The notes below the pieces were generated by a model, which was not told the DNA's origin, made no database searches, and saw only the letters and a program-made list of their open reading frames with translations. Shown piece after piece: positions 17,102 through 27,690 of a stretch of DNA of 64,000 nt. Numbering within the stretch: position 1 is the first letter of the stretch; each line of letters opens with the position of its first letter. The translations under genes were made by a program, and so were the position numbers. Location of the stretch: assembly GCA_963753055.1 (NCBI GenBank), contig CAVWAP010000003.1, positions 62,001 to 126,000 on the forward strand, written 5' to 3'. The stretch comes from JAUWGC01 sp963753055 (GTDB lineage: Bacteria > Bacteroidota > Bacteroidia > Bacteroidales > B18-G4).

Positions 17102-20100
17102 ATGGAATTGATTCTTGCCTTCACGATACTTTCCGTAGCTATTCAGGTAGCAGCAATATTTTTTTGGGTAAAGGACAAATGGTACCAGGGAGGTAAACTA
17201 TATGATTATCTGATCCTTGGAATCGTTATGCTGCTAATTGTTCACCAGGGTTTTATGATATTAAGCGAGTACAGCGGCTTTGAGAATGGACAACTCAACC
17301 CATTTTTTGTAATCAGCATTTTCCTGATATCCTGTTTTATCTTTTCTTTCATAATTTTCTGGAAACCGAAGAAAAGAAATAATAATGAACTGATCTTTCC
17401 GGGATCCGAGAAAGAACAGCCTGGCAATGGCCTGCAGTTCTATCAGAACTTCAAGATCCTCGTGGAGTTTACCAAGGATATGATCTGGACGATGAATCCG
17501 GATGGGGAGTTTATCTATGCCAGCCCCACTTCCAAAAAACTGCTAGGCTATGACCCCTATGAATTGCTGATGCAGAAGTTGGAGGATGTCGTAAGCAAGG
17601 AATCATATCCCGAGGTCAAGGCAAAGATGGATCTTGCAATCGATAAGCTCAATAAAGGTGAGAAAGTTGAAGGATTCATCCTCGAGGTTGAACACCTGCA
17701 CAAGAATGGGCAAACGGTATGGACAGAGATTCATGTTAATTCGCATCATGATAATCATGGTAAGGCCCTTGGATTTGTCGGGGTGACAAGGGATATCTCA
17801 GACCGAAAGAACTCAGAGAAGAAATTACTTTATCGCTATAAGTTTGGCCAGCTTGTGTCCGACATATCTCAAAAGATCATTGGAACAAAAAGTGCTGAGC
17901 TGGATGATGCCATTGAATATGCACTTGAGCAAATTGGAACCCTGGAAGGTATTGATCGTTGCTATATCTCACTGGTTGACGATGATTTGAATGAAATTAG
18001 TAATACTCATGAATGGTGCACCGACGGGATTCCATCCCGTAGAGACGAGAATCAAAATATATGGCTTAATGTTTTTCCATATTTCGCCAGAGAGCTTCAG
18101 CAACTGAAAATCATTCAATACGCAGATACCTCCAGCATGCCGGAAGAGGCAGATAAGGAGAAAAAGATACTTCAATCTCTCGACATCAAATCAATCATGA
18201 TGATCCCATTGGTCCAGGCAAAGCAGCTGCTTGGTTTCCTTGGATATGAGGCACATTATAAAGCCCGGGATTGGGACGAGAACCTGATCCTATATAGCAA
18301 GATGGTTTCAGATATCATTTCGAACGCACTGATGAGGAAAGCTTATATCGAAGTGCTTAAAGATAATGAGGAGAGATACAAGTTATTATCTGATATCACT
18401 TTTGAAGGAATAGCACTGCATAAGAATGGCGAAATCATTGATTGTAATGATTCTTTCCCTAAAATATTTCAGCTAAAACGAGAAGACGTTCTTGGAAAAA
18501 ATCCATTTTCAGAATTCGTAGACCCCGAATATCATAAGCTTGTTGAAAAGAAATTTGAAAGGGGCAATACAGAACCATTTATCCTGAAGGCAACCAGGAA
18601 AGATGGTCAGACCATATACCTGGAATGTGAAGGCAAGGCACTGGACATTGAGCAGGAAAGCTACCAGGTGGCATCCATCAGGGATGTTACTTCCCGCATT
18701 ACAGCAGAGGATGCCCTAAAAGAGAGCGAAGCGACATTAGCCAGTATATTTAAAGCCGCACCAATTGGCATCGGCATGGTTAAGGACAGGAACTTCATCG
18801 TAGTCAATGATGAGATCTGCAATATGCTTGGCTATAAACGCAAGGAACTCATTGGACAGAACTCCAGGATGATCTACCAATCGGACCAGGAGTATATAAA
18901 GGTTGGTGAGATCAAATACGAAAAAATAAGTGAGCAAGGCATTGGATCTGTTGAAACGAAATTTGTCAAAAAGAATGGTGAAACGATTGATGTGTTTCTC
19001 AGCTCAACCCCGATTAACCCTGATAATATAGACAAGGGGGTTATCTTCACTGTAATGGATATCACTGAAATCAAAAAGTCCCAAAGGATTCAGGATGTCT
19101 TATACAATATCTCAACAGCGGTTGGAAGATCCGATGACCTGAGCGATCTCTTCAGCAATATACATGTTGAACTGGATTCATTGCTCGATACTTCCAATTT
19201 CTTTATTGCCCTGTATGATAAAGAAAAGGATCTTATGCACCTGCCATACATGAAGGATACAAAGAAAGTATTCGAATCCTTCCCCGCAGGAGACACAATA
19301 ACGGCCCTGGTAATTAAAAACAATATCTCCTATTTCCTTAAGGACCACGACATTGAGGAGCTGGCGAAGAAGAATCTGATAAAGAGATACGGTGCTCCTG
19401 CAAAAGTCTGGGTTGGCGTGCCACTGAAGGTTGAAGATGAGCCGATTGGCGTTATGGTCCTGCAGAATTATGATGATGATAAGGCATATGACCAGAGGGA
19501 CCTTGAGTTGCTTGAGACGATTGCTCCTCAGATAGGATTGTCCATCCTGCGAAAGAAAAATGAAGAAGAGCTTATGTGGATCCAGAAAAACCTGATGGAG
19601 GCACAGCGTGTGGCAAGCCTTGGTAGTTGGGAAAGGGATCTCGAATCAGGTCAGACTTACTGGTCAGATCAGTTTTACAGGATTTGTGGGTTTGAACCGG
19701 GCTCAGTTACACCATCACCAGAACTGGCTATTCAGATCATTCATGAAGATGACCGTCAAGCTGCGGAACAAGCAATTGAAAACACGATAATTAGTGGAAA
19801 ACCTTATAGTCTTGAATCCAGGATACTGCTGCCTGATGGAAGCTTAAAGTACGTTCTGTCGAAAGGCGAAATCATCAAGAATGGAGGAGATTCACCTAAG
19901 AAATTGATCGGTTCCTACCTGGATATCACGCAACGTGTGGAAGCACAACAAGCTTTAAGGGCTAGTGAGGAGAAATACCGTAATCTTGCAGAATCAGCTC
20001 CTTATGGTATTGTTGTGCATGGTGACTACCGTGTGATGTATGCCAATGATGAAGCCGCCAAGATACTGCATAGTGAGAATACAGAATCGTTGATTGGCCG

Positions 20101-21868
20101 AAATGTTATGGATATTGTCCACCCGGATTATGTCGATATTGTCAGGGAAAGGATTGAAAAGATCTATGGGTCGGATATGATCCTGGACGCCATAGAGGAG
20201 AAATTCTACACATTCGATGAAAAGCTGATCGATGTTGAAGTGTCTGTTTCATCAATTGTTTTCAATGGGCATCCGGCAGCCCAGGTTATTTTCAGGGATA
20301 TTTCTAAGACCAAGAAGGATGAAGAGGACATTCAAAAGCTTTCCAGTGCAGTAGAGAAATCGCCTGCATCAGTGAGTATCACTGACCGGAACGGAGTCAT
20401 TCAGTATGTCAATCCTCGTTTCTGCGAAGTGACAGGCTATGAATCCGAAGAAGTAATCGGCCAGACGCATTCCCTGCTGAAATCAGGAAAGCATGATGAA
20501 TCATTCTACAAGAAACTTTGGGCTACCATACAGGCTGGTAAGGTCTGGCAGGGAGAGATCTATAACAGGAAGAAGAATGGTGACCATTTCTGGGCAGAAG
20601 AGTCTATTTCATCGCTTAAATCACCTTCAGGGGAAATAACCCACTATGTTGCATTATGGCAGGATATCACCAGCAGGAAACAAATGGAAGAAGAGTTGAT
20701 CCGGGCTAAGGAGCAGGCAGAAGAATTGAATAAAGTCAAGTCCAATTTCCTTGCTACCATGAGTCATGAGCTCAGGACTCCTTTGAACGGTATCCTTGGC
20801 TTTGCCGAGATACTGTCTGATACCATCCATGATAAGGACCAGAAGGAGATGGCAGACATCATTAACCAGAGTGGTAAAAGACTTCTTGAGACGCTAAATT
20901 CCATCCTAAACCTGTCTGCAATGGAATCAAACCAATTGCAATTCAGGGAAAAAGAAACAGACGCAAGACAGGTAATCCTGGATGTTAAGAAATTGTATGT
21001 TGCGAATGCGAACAAAAAGAAGATCTACCTTGTCACCGACTTTAAAACACCTTATACAGTAATAAATACAGATGAGCGCTTTCTGCGCCAGGTCTGCAAT
21101 AACCTGTTGAATAATGCCATCAAATACACTAATGAAGGCGGCGTGGTTATCGAGGTTGACGAAGATGACCATAATGGTAAGCATTGGCTGACTATCAAAT
21201 TCGTCGATTCGGGTATAGGTATTTCTGAAGAAAACCTGAAATTGGTATTTGATGAGTTCCGCCAGGTTAGTGAGGGATATAACAGGGAGTTTGAAGGCTC
21301 CGGCCTTGGCTTGCATATTTGTAAGAGGTATGTAGATGCCATGAAGGGGGAACTCCATGTAACCAGCAAACTTGGTGAAGGATCTACTTTCTTTATAAGG
21401 CTTCCCTATGATGAATCCCCAGAGCATAAAGCTTCGGTAAGAACAAAAAAATCGTTGGAAACATCAATTTTTGATGATGTCCCCGACCGTATGGATACCA
21501 ATATCCTGCTGGTCGAAGACGAAGAGTCAAACCAACAATATGTAAAACACCTCTTAACCAAGCTGAAATATGGTGTCGAAGTCGCGTCCTCAGGCCATGA
21601 AGCTATTGCACATGCAGAAAGCAAACGCTTCGATATCATCCTGATGGATATCAACCTGGGTAAGGACATGAATGGCGTTGAAGCGATGAATATCATCCGG
21701 ACAAAAGATGGTTATGCCGATGTTCCGATCGTTGCAGTAACAGCCAATGCCATGAGCCAACATAAGGAAGAATTCCTCGCCGAAGGTTTTAATTATTACA
21801 TATCCAAGCCTTTCTCAATGGAGAAGCTCTCCGGGCTAATCAACGAAATATTAGGAGCAAGAAAATAA
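17102..21868 (+). CDS. membrane hybrid sensor histidine kinase with multiple PAS/GAF domains and a receiver
   Basis: About 1588 aa. Three N-terminal membrane segments (about 2-23, 34-54 and 67-87) are followed by PAS, GAF, PAS, PAS, GAF, PAS, PAS, PAS, then HisKA with SHELRTPL (His about 1222), HATPase_c (NNLLNNAIKYTNEGG, DSGIGI, GSGLGL) and a C-terminal REC domain with NILLVEDEES and phospho-acceptor Asp in ILMDINLG (about residue 1516). It should sense several signals in the cytoplasm and pass phosphate from His to its own Asp. No response regulator or HPt protein is adjacent, so the output is unknown. A GTG at 17087 would add five residues. An upstream TATCTTTG box may drive it. Confidence 0.92.
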   Translation: MELILAFTILSVAIQVAAIFFWVKDKWYQGGKLYDYLILGIVMLLIVHQGFMILSEYSGFENGQLNPFFVISIFLISCFIFSFIIFWKPKKRNNNELIFPGSEKEQPGNGLQFYQNFKILVEFTKDMIWTMNPDGEFIYASPTSKKLLGYDPYELLMQKLEDVVSKESYPEVKAKMDLAIDKLNKGEKVEGFILEVEHLHKNGQTVWTEIHVNSHHDNHGKALGFVGVTRDISDRKNSEKKLLYRYKFGQLVSDISQKIIGTKSAELDDAIEYALEQIGTLEGIDRCYISLVDDDLNEISNTHEWCTDGIPSRRDENQNIWLNVFPYFARELQQLKIIQYADTSSMPEEADKEKKILQSLDIKSIMMIPLVQAKQLLGFLGYEAHYKARDWDENLILYSKMVSDIISNALMRKAYIEVLKDNEERYKLLSDITFEGIALHKNGEIIDCNDSFPKIFQLKREDVLGKNPFSEFVDPEYHKLVEKKFERGNTEPFILKATRKDGQTIYLECEGKALDIEQESYQVASIRDVTSRITAEDALKESEATLASIFKAAPIGIGMVKDRNFIVVNDEICNMLGYKRKELIGQNSRMIYQSDQEYIKVGEIKYEKISEQGIGSVETKFVKKNGETIDVFLSSTPINPDNIDKGVIFTVMDITEIKKSQRIQDVLYNISTAVGRSDDLSDLFSNIHVELDSLLDTSNFFIALYDKEKDLMHLPYMKDTKKVFESFPAGDTITALVIKNNISYFLKDHDIEELAKKNLIKRYGAPAKVWVGVPLKVEDEPIGVMVLQNYDDDKAYDQRDLELLETIAPQIGLSILRKKNEEELMWIQKNLMEAQRVASLGSWERDLESGQTYWSDQFYRICGFEPGSVTPSPELAIQIIHEDDRQAAEQAIENTIISGKPYSLESRILLPDGSLKYVLSKGEIIKNGGDSPKKLIGSYLDITQRVEAQQALRASEEKYRNLAESAPYGIVVHGDYRVMYANDEAAKILHSENTESLIGRNVMDIVHPDYVDIVRERIEKIYGSDMILDAIEEKFYTFDEKLIDVEVSVSSIVFNGHPAAQVIFRDISKTKKDEEDIQKLSSAVEKSPASVSITDRNGVIQYVNPRFCEVTGYESEEVIGQTHSLLKSGKHDESFYKKLWATIQAGKVWQGEIYNRKKNGDHFWAEESISSLKSPSGEITHYVALWQDITSRKQMEEELIRAKEQAEELNKVKSNFLATMSHELRTPLNGILGFAEILSDTIHDKDQKEMADIINQSGKRLLETLNSILNLSAMESNQLQFREKETDARQVILDVKKLYVANANKKKIYLVTDFKTPYTVINTDERFLRQVCNNLLNNAIKYTNEGGVVIEVDEDDHNGKHWLTIKFVDSGIGISEENLKLVFDEFRQVSEGYNREFEGSGLGLHICKRYVDAMKGELHVTSKLGEGSTFFIRLPYDESPEHKASVRTKKSLETSIFDDVPDRMDTNILLVEDEESNQQYVKHLLTKLKYGVEVASSGHEAIAHAESKRFDIILMDINLGKDMNGVEAMNIIRTKDGYADVPIVAVTANAMSQHKEEFLAEGFNYYISKPFSMEKLSGLINEILGARK

Positions 21869-22063
21869 TTCCTGTTCACTCATTACTCGTCACGCGTCAC
21901 GTATTTATACATCCCCCTTGGTATTTTCCCTTAATTATCATCCTGAAATCATTGATATATAGGACATCTGAATATTCTAACCGAATTTGTAATGTGGAAA
22001 GTGAACATATCGCCATAATTTGCATTATCTTTATAGTGACAGGACCCGAGGCTAATAAACAAA

Positions 22064-23131
22064 ATGAAAAGCAAGTTTAATAGACTTTCTAAATACAATT
22101 TAGAAAATATTAATCCTTATTTTCCTGTTTACATTGCTTTTCTTATCGCCTTTGTTATTGTAGTTGGATTGTCCCTGGGTTATTATTACCAGTTGGATGA
22201 TTCAAAAGATTTTGTGCGGGATATTCTGATTGAAGGACATGGCATGCTCCTGGATATCATTGTATTTGGTTTCCTCATTCATTACATTAGCAGAAAAAGA
22301 GAAAAGAAACTAGAATTCAAAAGATATCTGGAGGAAATAGATGATTTCAGGGGATGGTACAAGGAAGAAGCAAGTTTCAGGATTTCCGGAATAATAAAAA
22401 GGCTGACGAAGGAGCATAATAATGGGATTAAACTTTACCTGCAGGATTGCAACCTGAGGGGTGCAGATTTGGGTATGGTGAACCTCAATGGCAGCATCCT
22501 TGATATGGCTAAATTAGATGGAACCAACCTGCTTGGTGCCAACCTTATCGGAGCCAGTCTGTTCATGTCAAGCATGGAAGGAGCCATTCTTTCAAGCGCC
22601 TATCTCACCGACGCAAATCTTTCAAAAGCAAACTTAAAAGGGGCCAGATTCGAGCGTGCATATCTGGCTAATGCAAAACTTAATGGAGCAGACCTGTCCG
22701 GTGCCATACTTGATATGGCAGAAATGAAAGGTGCGCAGATGAATGAAATATTCATGCAGGAGGGTAGTTTTTACAAAGCAGATCTATACAGGGCCAACCT
22801 GGAGAATGCTACTATATCGAGAGTGAACATGGCCTGGGTCAATTTATCATATGCGAAGCTTGATGGTGCGGTCATGAAGAGATCAAACCTTGAAGGCGCA
22901 AATCTTGAAGGTGCCTCCCTGGTTGGGGCCAATCTTAATGGAACCAGGCTTTCAGGTGCAAGTCTCAAAGGGGCGAACCTTGAAAATGCCAGCCTTGAAG
23001 GTGTCGATCTGAGCAATACCAACCTTGAAGGTGCTACCCTTGAAGGTGCCAGGGTAAATTTAACTCAGTTGGAGGATGCTGAGTCCATACATCACACAGT
23101 CTTGTCGGATGGAACGTATCTTGGTGATTAA
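22064..23131 (+). CDS. membrane-anchored pentapeptide-repeat protein
   Basis: 355 aa. Two membrane segments lie at about residues 20-42 and 59-77, then a charged linker (RKREKKLEFKRYLEE). From about residue 125 to 335 there are tandem A(N/D)LxG/S-type pentapeptides (GADLGMVNLNGSILDMAKLD onward), which fold into a right-handed quadrilateral beta-helix. The anchor suggests a cytoplasmic scaffold at the inner membrane; the role is unknown. It stands alone between the hybrid kinase and the convergent haem operon. Confidence 0.88.
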   Translation: MKSKFNRLSKYNLENINPYFPVYIAFLIAFVIVVGLSLGYYYQLDDSKDFVRDILIEGHGMLLDIIVFGFLIHYISRKREKKLEFKRYLEEIDDFRGWYKEEASFRISGIIKRLTKEHNNGIKLYLQDCNLRGADLGMVNLNGSILDMAKLDGTNLLGANLIGASLFMSSMEGAILSSAYLTDANLSKANLKGARFERAYLANAKLNGADLSGAILDMAEMKGAQMNEIFMQEGSFYKADLYRANLENATISRVNMAWVNLSYAKLDGAVMKRSNLEGANLEGASLVGANLNGTRLSGASLKGANLENASLEGVDLSNTNLEGATLEGARVNLTQLEDAESIHHTVLSDGTYLGD

Positions 23132-23134
23132 CCA

Positions 23135-24169
23135 TTAAAGTTTCTGATATTCAAAAGTAGGATACCCTTTCACCCCGTCATCATTATAGAAATTGATGAA
23201 CCTGAGCTTATAATAAAATCCATCAGTGTCCTGGATCAGGTAATTTCGACCTTCGATGATAACATAGGTGAGGGTGCCACCTCCGGTGACATCACCAATG
23301 ATATCTTTCCAGTCGTAACCAATCTCATCTATCGCTTCAGAATAGTATTTGTTAATGGCATCATTGATAGTGATCTCGTGGAAGCTTAAAAGGGAATCTT
23401 CATGTATGATAACACCATTGCGGTTAGACAACACACCGGTCAGCAAATAAGGGTAAAGTTCACCTTCATCCGTTCTTAGCATGGTGGTGTACTGTGTGAA
23501 CAATAGGTCCCATTCAACTTTCCTTGGCTCTAAACTGAGCTGTTCACCACCATTTTTAAAAGAAAAATTGACAAAATTGACTTCATTGTCCTTCAGGATG
23601 GTGAACGTGTTTTCATTTGAGCCATCCATCATCGCGTATGAAAACGAAAAACTCTCCTCAGTCAGTTTTTCAAAAACAATTTTTCTTAATCCCAGCAAAT
23701 TACCTGCCTCATCATAACCCCGGTTTAATACATAAACATGGCGACTATAGCTGTGGCTTGAATCAGCACCTGAAAACTGCACCCAATCACCAATAGCTGT
23801 CGAATCAAGATTACCGTCAGATTTATCAAACCTCCAATCCATACCTGCGGTATCAATCATGGCTTCAAAATCTGTCGAACCGGTATTGCCAATGACCATA
23901 AAGGTGGATGTGTTTAAGATAATGTGCCAACCCCGCTTACCACATTCAAAACCAAGGTCCCAATCACTTTTCAGGTTCTCAGTTAACTCTTGTCCGGAGC
24001 CCAGGTCAAAATAGACCTGCTTTTCATAATTGTTTTGGCCGGTAAGTCCAATGGCAACCGTTTCCACATCACCAGGATCATGGGGCAATAATTTCTCGTC
24101 CTCCTTAAAACAGGATGTCAGGATACTCAGTGCTGTCAGTAATATGAATGATAATCTTATTTTCATCAT
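23135..24169 (-). CDS. HmuY-family haem-binding lipoprotein
   Basis: 344 aa. A lipoprotein signal ends LSILTSC (lipobox Cys about 20). The mature part has the HmuY-type blocks DWDLGFECG near 70, EWDLLFTQYTT near 219, PYLLTGVLSN near 239 and a C-terminal YYKLRFINFY. HmuY proteins capture haem at the cell surface and hand it to a TonB-dependent receptor. It is the last gene of a three-gene operon; its start is one base before the receptor stop. It is similar in layout to the first gene of the operon, which uses T9SS instead of lipid anchoring. Confidence 0.85.
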   Translation of the reverse strand: MMKIRLSFILLTALSILTSCFKEDEKLLPHDPGDVETVAIGLTGQNNYEKQVYFDLGSGQELTENLKSDWDLGFECGKRGWHIILNTSTFMVIGNTGSTDFEAMIDTAGMDWRFDKSDGNLDSTAIGDWVQFSGADSSHSYSRHVYVLNRGYDEAGNLLGLRKIVFEKLTEESFSFSYAMMDGSNENTFTILKDNEVNFVNFSFKNGGEQLSLEPRKVEWDLLFTQYTTMLRTDEGELYPYLLTGVLSNRNGVIIHEDSLLSFHEITINDAINKYYSEAIDEIGYDWKDIIGDVTGGGTLTYVIIEGRNYLIQDTDGFYYKLRFINFYNDDGVKGYPTFEYQKL

Positions 24170-26395
24170 TTAGTATTTGTTGAAGACATATGATAAGGAA
24201 AGGAATACCGTCCTTCCCCAGCCAACAGGATAAGCACCCCCACCGGAGTGAACCCCACCACCATCTCCACCAGTAGCCGGTATGATGGTATTATCAAACA
24301 GATTGTTTATTCCTGTCGATACTCTTAATGAATTATTCAGAAATGCCTTGCTGATGGTAATCTCCATGGTATTGTAATCACTGATATAGCCTTCCACAAC
24401 CTCATCTTCACCTGTCAAGTAAAACTGGGGCAGCCTGCCATTGTATTTATAAAAGACTGAAAAATCCATATTCCACCTCAGGAATCTGTAATTGACACTG
24501 CTGATCACATCAGGGCTATAGAAAAACTGATCTATATTCTGTTCTTCAGATATGGAATTGTACCTGCCTGTAACACCAAAGCCAAGCTTCACACTTAGGT
24601 TAGGATATAGCCTGAAGTCTGCTTTGGCCAGAAAACCCTGGGTAATATATTTGTCTACATTTATATATGTGTAAAGGTCCCCTGCAACCTGTGCAAGTGT
24701 TATGACATTGTTGATGTTATTGTAGAACAGGCTCAGTTCTCCGTTGTAGAAAAACTTTCCTTTTTCACGCTGATAGTTGAATGAAAAGTTCAGGTTATGG
24801 GAGTTTTCTGCTTCAAGGTCTTCATTACCCCTGATATTATGGTTGACATCTACGAAAAAGAGGTAAAGTTCTTTCAAGGACGGCGCCCTGAACCCCCTGG
24901 AGTAAGAACCACGAATTGAATAATGCTCTGAGAATCCCCATTTCACATTGAAGGAATATACCAGGGGCGCATTATATTTTGTGTTGTAAATGAACCTCAA
25001 GCCTGGCTGAAAAAGAAAATTGGACACCGGCTCCCATTTAATACTTAAAAAAGCAGCGTAATCGCCTATCTGTTGGTATTGATCAGTAATTCTTTTTCCT
25101 TCACCGGTTTCAATATTTATGTCGAAGCCAGCCTGGTAGTTGAGCTTTAATTCTCTATTATTCTTGCTGTAGGTCCCCCTGAAAAGATAAGAGTTGAATA
25201 TCGTTGTATCATGATCTTCGGTATTGGCAGTCGGCTTTTCCTCCAGGCTGGTCAGGTCCTTGATATAGGTGTTCTTCTTCCTGTTGAAATATGACCAGGC
25301 AGCCATGAAGTTGAAATAGCGCTCGTTCCTGAATTTCTTGCTGACCTCTACCTTATTTGTAAACCGGGTGGTGTAGAAATAGCTGTCGAAAGCCATTTCA
25401 AAATAGGGTGGGAGCAAATTGCCCCTGTTCAGAAGCTTTTCATTGAAAACTGAAGATGATATTTTAAACTTAATGTCTTTATTGTCATAAATATAGTATC
25501 CATCTAAAAAGAACTGCCTTTTGGGTTTCCATCGGTCACTTCTCAGGCTGTCAATATCAGTATAACCATTAAAAAAATTTCTTCCTCCTGAAAATGAAAA
25601 GAGATGGTTCTTCTTTTTAAAGGACAGCCCTGCATCAAAATTGAAAATCCCTACGGATTCCATATAGGTATTGGCATTACCGGTAAACTTCGTGTTTTTG
25701 TTTTCTTTTGTAATGATGTTTACGACACCGGCCAAGGCATTGCTGCCATAAACTACCGACATGGGGCCTTCTATGATCTCGATATGGTCAACATTATAAA
25801 GGTTGAGCTGGCTGATATCAATATTACCGTTCATCCTGCCAATGACCGGAACCCCATCGATAAGGAATTTAATGTGCTCTCCTGTCAATCCTTGTATGCT
25901 CATGCTGGAACCCAGTGCACCATCCTGCGAGGTCCTGATATTAAGCTCACTGTTAAGCAATTCATTAAGGTTATTGGCTCCCTTTTGCTCTATTTGCCTG
26001 CTGTTGATCACCTGGACCTTATAAATGGACTTGTCTGCTTTCTCAGGGGTGTATTGAGCTGTGACTACCACTTCATCCATGCTATGGACTTTCGGCTTAA
26101 GGCTAAGGCTGTATGATTTCCCGGGGAAGACGGTGTCGAAAAGCGTTTCATAGCCGACACTGGAGATGGCGATAATGGATTGTTTCTCTGATGCATTGGT
26201 TATACTGCCCGATTCATCAGTAATTGCGTGTACCTCTGCACTTCCGTCAATTGACTCAAAACATACATGGGCAAATGGAACCGGCCTGCCGGTTTTTTCA
26301 TCCAGGATGATTACTTTAACCTGCTGACTGAACCCATTAACAGCCAGCAGGAAAGTAATCGCGAATAAACCAAATATGTTTTTGTAGTTGAACAT
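24170..26395 (-). CDS. TonB-dependent outer-membrane receptor, HmuR-like haem receptor
   Basis: 741 aa. Signal peptide (about 1-23), a carboxypeptidase-regulatory-like domain (VKVIILDEKTGRPVPFAHV, about 26-100), a plug domain with SMSIQGLTGEHIKFLIDGVP and VVYGSNALAGVVNIIT, and a 22-stranded barrel ending VFLSLSYVFNKY. The barrel has FRAPSLKEL, then a His (VDVNHNIRGN) and then NEDL, resembling the FRAP...H...NPNL haem-receptor signature. It overlaps the upstream HmuY-like gene by one base (TAATG) and abuts the downstream HmuY lipoprotein. It would import haem across the outer membrane using TonB energy. Confidence 0.9.
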   Translation of the reverse strand: MFNYKNIFGLFAITFLLAVNGFSQQVKVIILDEKTGRPVPFAHVCFESIDGSAEVHAITDESGSITNASEKQSIIAISSVGYETLFDTVFPGKSYSLSLKPKVHSMDEVVVTAQYTPEKADKSIYKVQVINSRQIEQKGANNLNELLNSELNIRTSQDGALGSSMSIQGLTGEHIKFLIDGVPVIGRMNGNIDISQLNLYNVDHIEIIEGPMSVVYGSNALAGVVNIITKENKNTKFTGNANTYMESVGIFNFDAGLSFKKKNHLFSFSGGRNFFNGYTDIDSLRSDRWKPKRQFFLDGYYIYDNKDIKFKISSSVFNEKLLNRGNLLPPYFEMAFDSYFYTTRFTNKVEVSKKFRNERYFNFMAAWSYFNRKKNTYIKDLTSLEEKPTANTEDHDTTIFNSYLFRGTYSKNNRELKLNYQAGFDINIETGEGKRITDQYQQIGDYAAFLSIKWEPVSNFLFQPGLRFIYNTKYNAPLVYSFNVKWGFSEHYSIRGSYSRGFRAPSLKELYLFFVDVNHNIRGNEDLEAENSHNLNFSFNYQREKGKFFYNGELSLFYNNINNVITLAQVAGDLYTYINVDKYITQGFLAKADFRLYPNLSVKLGFGVTGRYNSISEEQNIDQFFYSPDVISSVNYRFLRWNMDFSVFYKYNGRLPQFYLTGEDEVVEGYISDYNTMEITISKAFLNNSLRVSTGINNLFDNTIIPATGGDGGGVHSGGGAYPVGWGRTVFLSLSYVFNKY

Positions 26396-27681
26396 TAATG
26401 TGATGCAACAATGATCTTTTTACTCCACATTAAATCTTTGTGAATAACTGTCAGAATATATAAACCACTTTTATAGTTCGCTAGGTTCAGATCCATCTTA
26501 CTGGCACCAGCCTCAACCACCTTATCCGTTTTCAGTATCACTTTCCCACTAATATCCATGATCATAACCTTAACATCGCCACTAATACCTTCAGGAATTG
26601 TTATATTCATATGGTCTATAACAGGGTTAGGGGCAATGCTTATATCATTTGTTTCTGTAATGATTTCATAAATGTCCGTGGCTGATGTCAGTGACTTAAT
26701 AAAGCCGATCTTACCTGTACCTGATCCCTCGAAATTTGTGAAAACAAGCTTAAAAACATCACCTTCCAACGCTTGAACAAAATATGCCACTGAATCAACA
26801 ATGGCCCATGAGAAGGTGCTTAGTTCAAATACTTTCCACTCGTACCCAACAGGTGACCTGGCAGTATCCATTGGCATTGCTGTCCATTCAATATAATCCG
26901 GCGCTATTTCCTCGAATTTATTTGCAGCAACATCAAAATTGTTCAGGACACCGGTAACAGGGTAGGGGGTCCCGTCAGGTTGAATTGACATGTATTTTGT
27001 AAACAGGATATCCCAGGTATCTGCGTTAGGATCACGGTCGCGTATCTCACCATCGGAGACAGAGAAATAAACAAACCTTTTATCAATATATTCATTGCAA
27101 TCAAGCTCTATCTCTCTCTCACCTGTTCCATCCAGGTTGGCATACTTATACAAGTATAGGTTATCAATTGAAACCTTTTCTTTGATCCATAGTTTTTTGA
27201 ATGTACCATCCTGGAGTTTGATAATATACAGGGAATCACCAACTACATTATGGGTAATGGGGTTGTAGTGGCCCCACCCATAATCAGGATGACCTTTGGA
27301 ATGTCTATTGAAGGCCCCATCTTCCCACTCATCCGGAGAGTTGTACAGCAACTTCCATGATGACAGGCCAGCAGTATCAACCGATGCCCAACCGCCAGTA
27401 TCAGATGTTGGATAAGCATACAGTTCCACACCTGCCGCACCGTTGGTCAAGATAGCAGCGCTCCATGTTAAGGTATAAAATGCGATGTCCCAATTTGTGC
27501 GGTCAACTGACGATACCTGGCCATTGTTCATGCTGTAATAAATATCGTTGGCATAGCCAGGGCCCATTGCAACGGAGTCTTCTTCTGTTACTTCAAGCGC
27601 TGAGGCTGATAGGTGCAAAGTGAATATTATGATTGTGGTTAAAGTTATGATGAAGGTATGTTTGCTTATAGTAAGTTTCAT
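26395..27681 (-). CDS. HmuY-like protein with T9SS type A sorting domain
   Basis: 428 aa. A Sec signal peptide (about 1-28) leads into HmuY-type blocks: NWDIAFYTLTW near 62, TWDILFTKYMS near 223, PYPVTGVLNNF near 241 and a DVFKLVFTNF segment. The last about 75 residues form a Por/T9SS type A sorting domain (ISIAPNPVIDHM ... SGLYILTV ... KKIIVASH). It is therefore expected to be exported through T9SS and attached or released at the surface. It is the first gene of the haem operon, with a 16-bp tandem repeat upstream. Confidence 0.86.
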   Translation of the reverse strand: MKLTISKHTFIITLTTIIIFTLHLSASALEVTEEDSVAMGPGYANDIYYSMNNGQVSSVDRTNWDIAFYTLTWSAAILTNGAAGVELYAYPTSDTGGWASVDTAGLSSWKLLYNSPDEWEDGAFNRHSKGHPDYGWGHYNPITHNVVGDSLYIIKLQDGTFKKLWIKEKVSIDNLYLYKYANLDGTGEREIELDCNEYIDKRFVYFSVSDGEIRDRDPNADTWDILFTKYMSIQPDGTPYPVTGVLNNFDVAANKFEEIAPDYIEWTAMPMDTARSPVGYEWKVFELSTFSWAIVDSVAYFVQALEGDVFKLVFTNFEGSGTGKIGFIKSLTSATDIYEIITETNDISIAPNPVIDHMNITIPEGISGDVKVMIMDISGKVILKTDKVVEAGASKMDLNLANYKSGLYILTVIHKDLMWSKKIIVASH

Positions 27682-27690
27682 TTTTTAAAT

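Noticed and set aside
25604..26116. 170-codon plus-strand frame inside the TonB receptor
   Set aside because: Complementary to the plug domain of the receptor and without motifs of its own.
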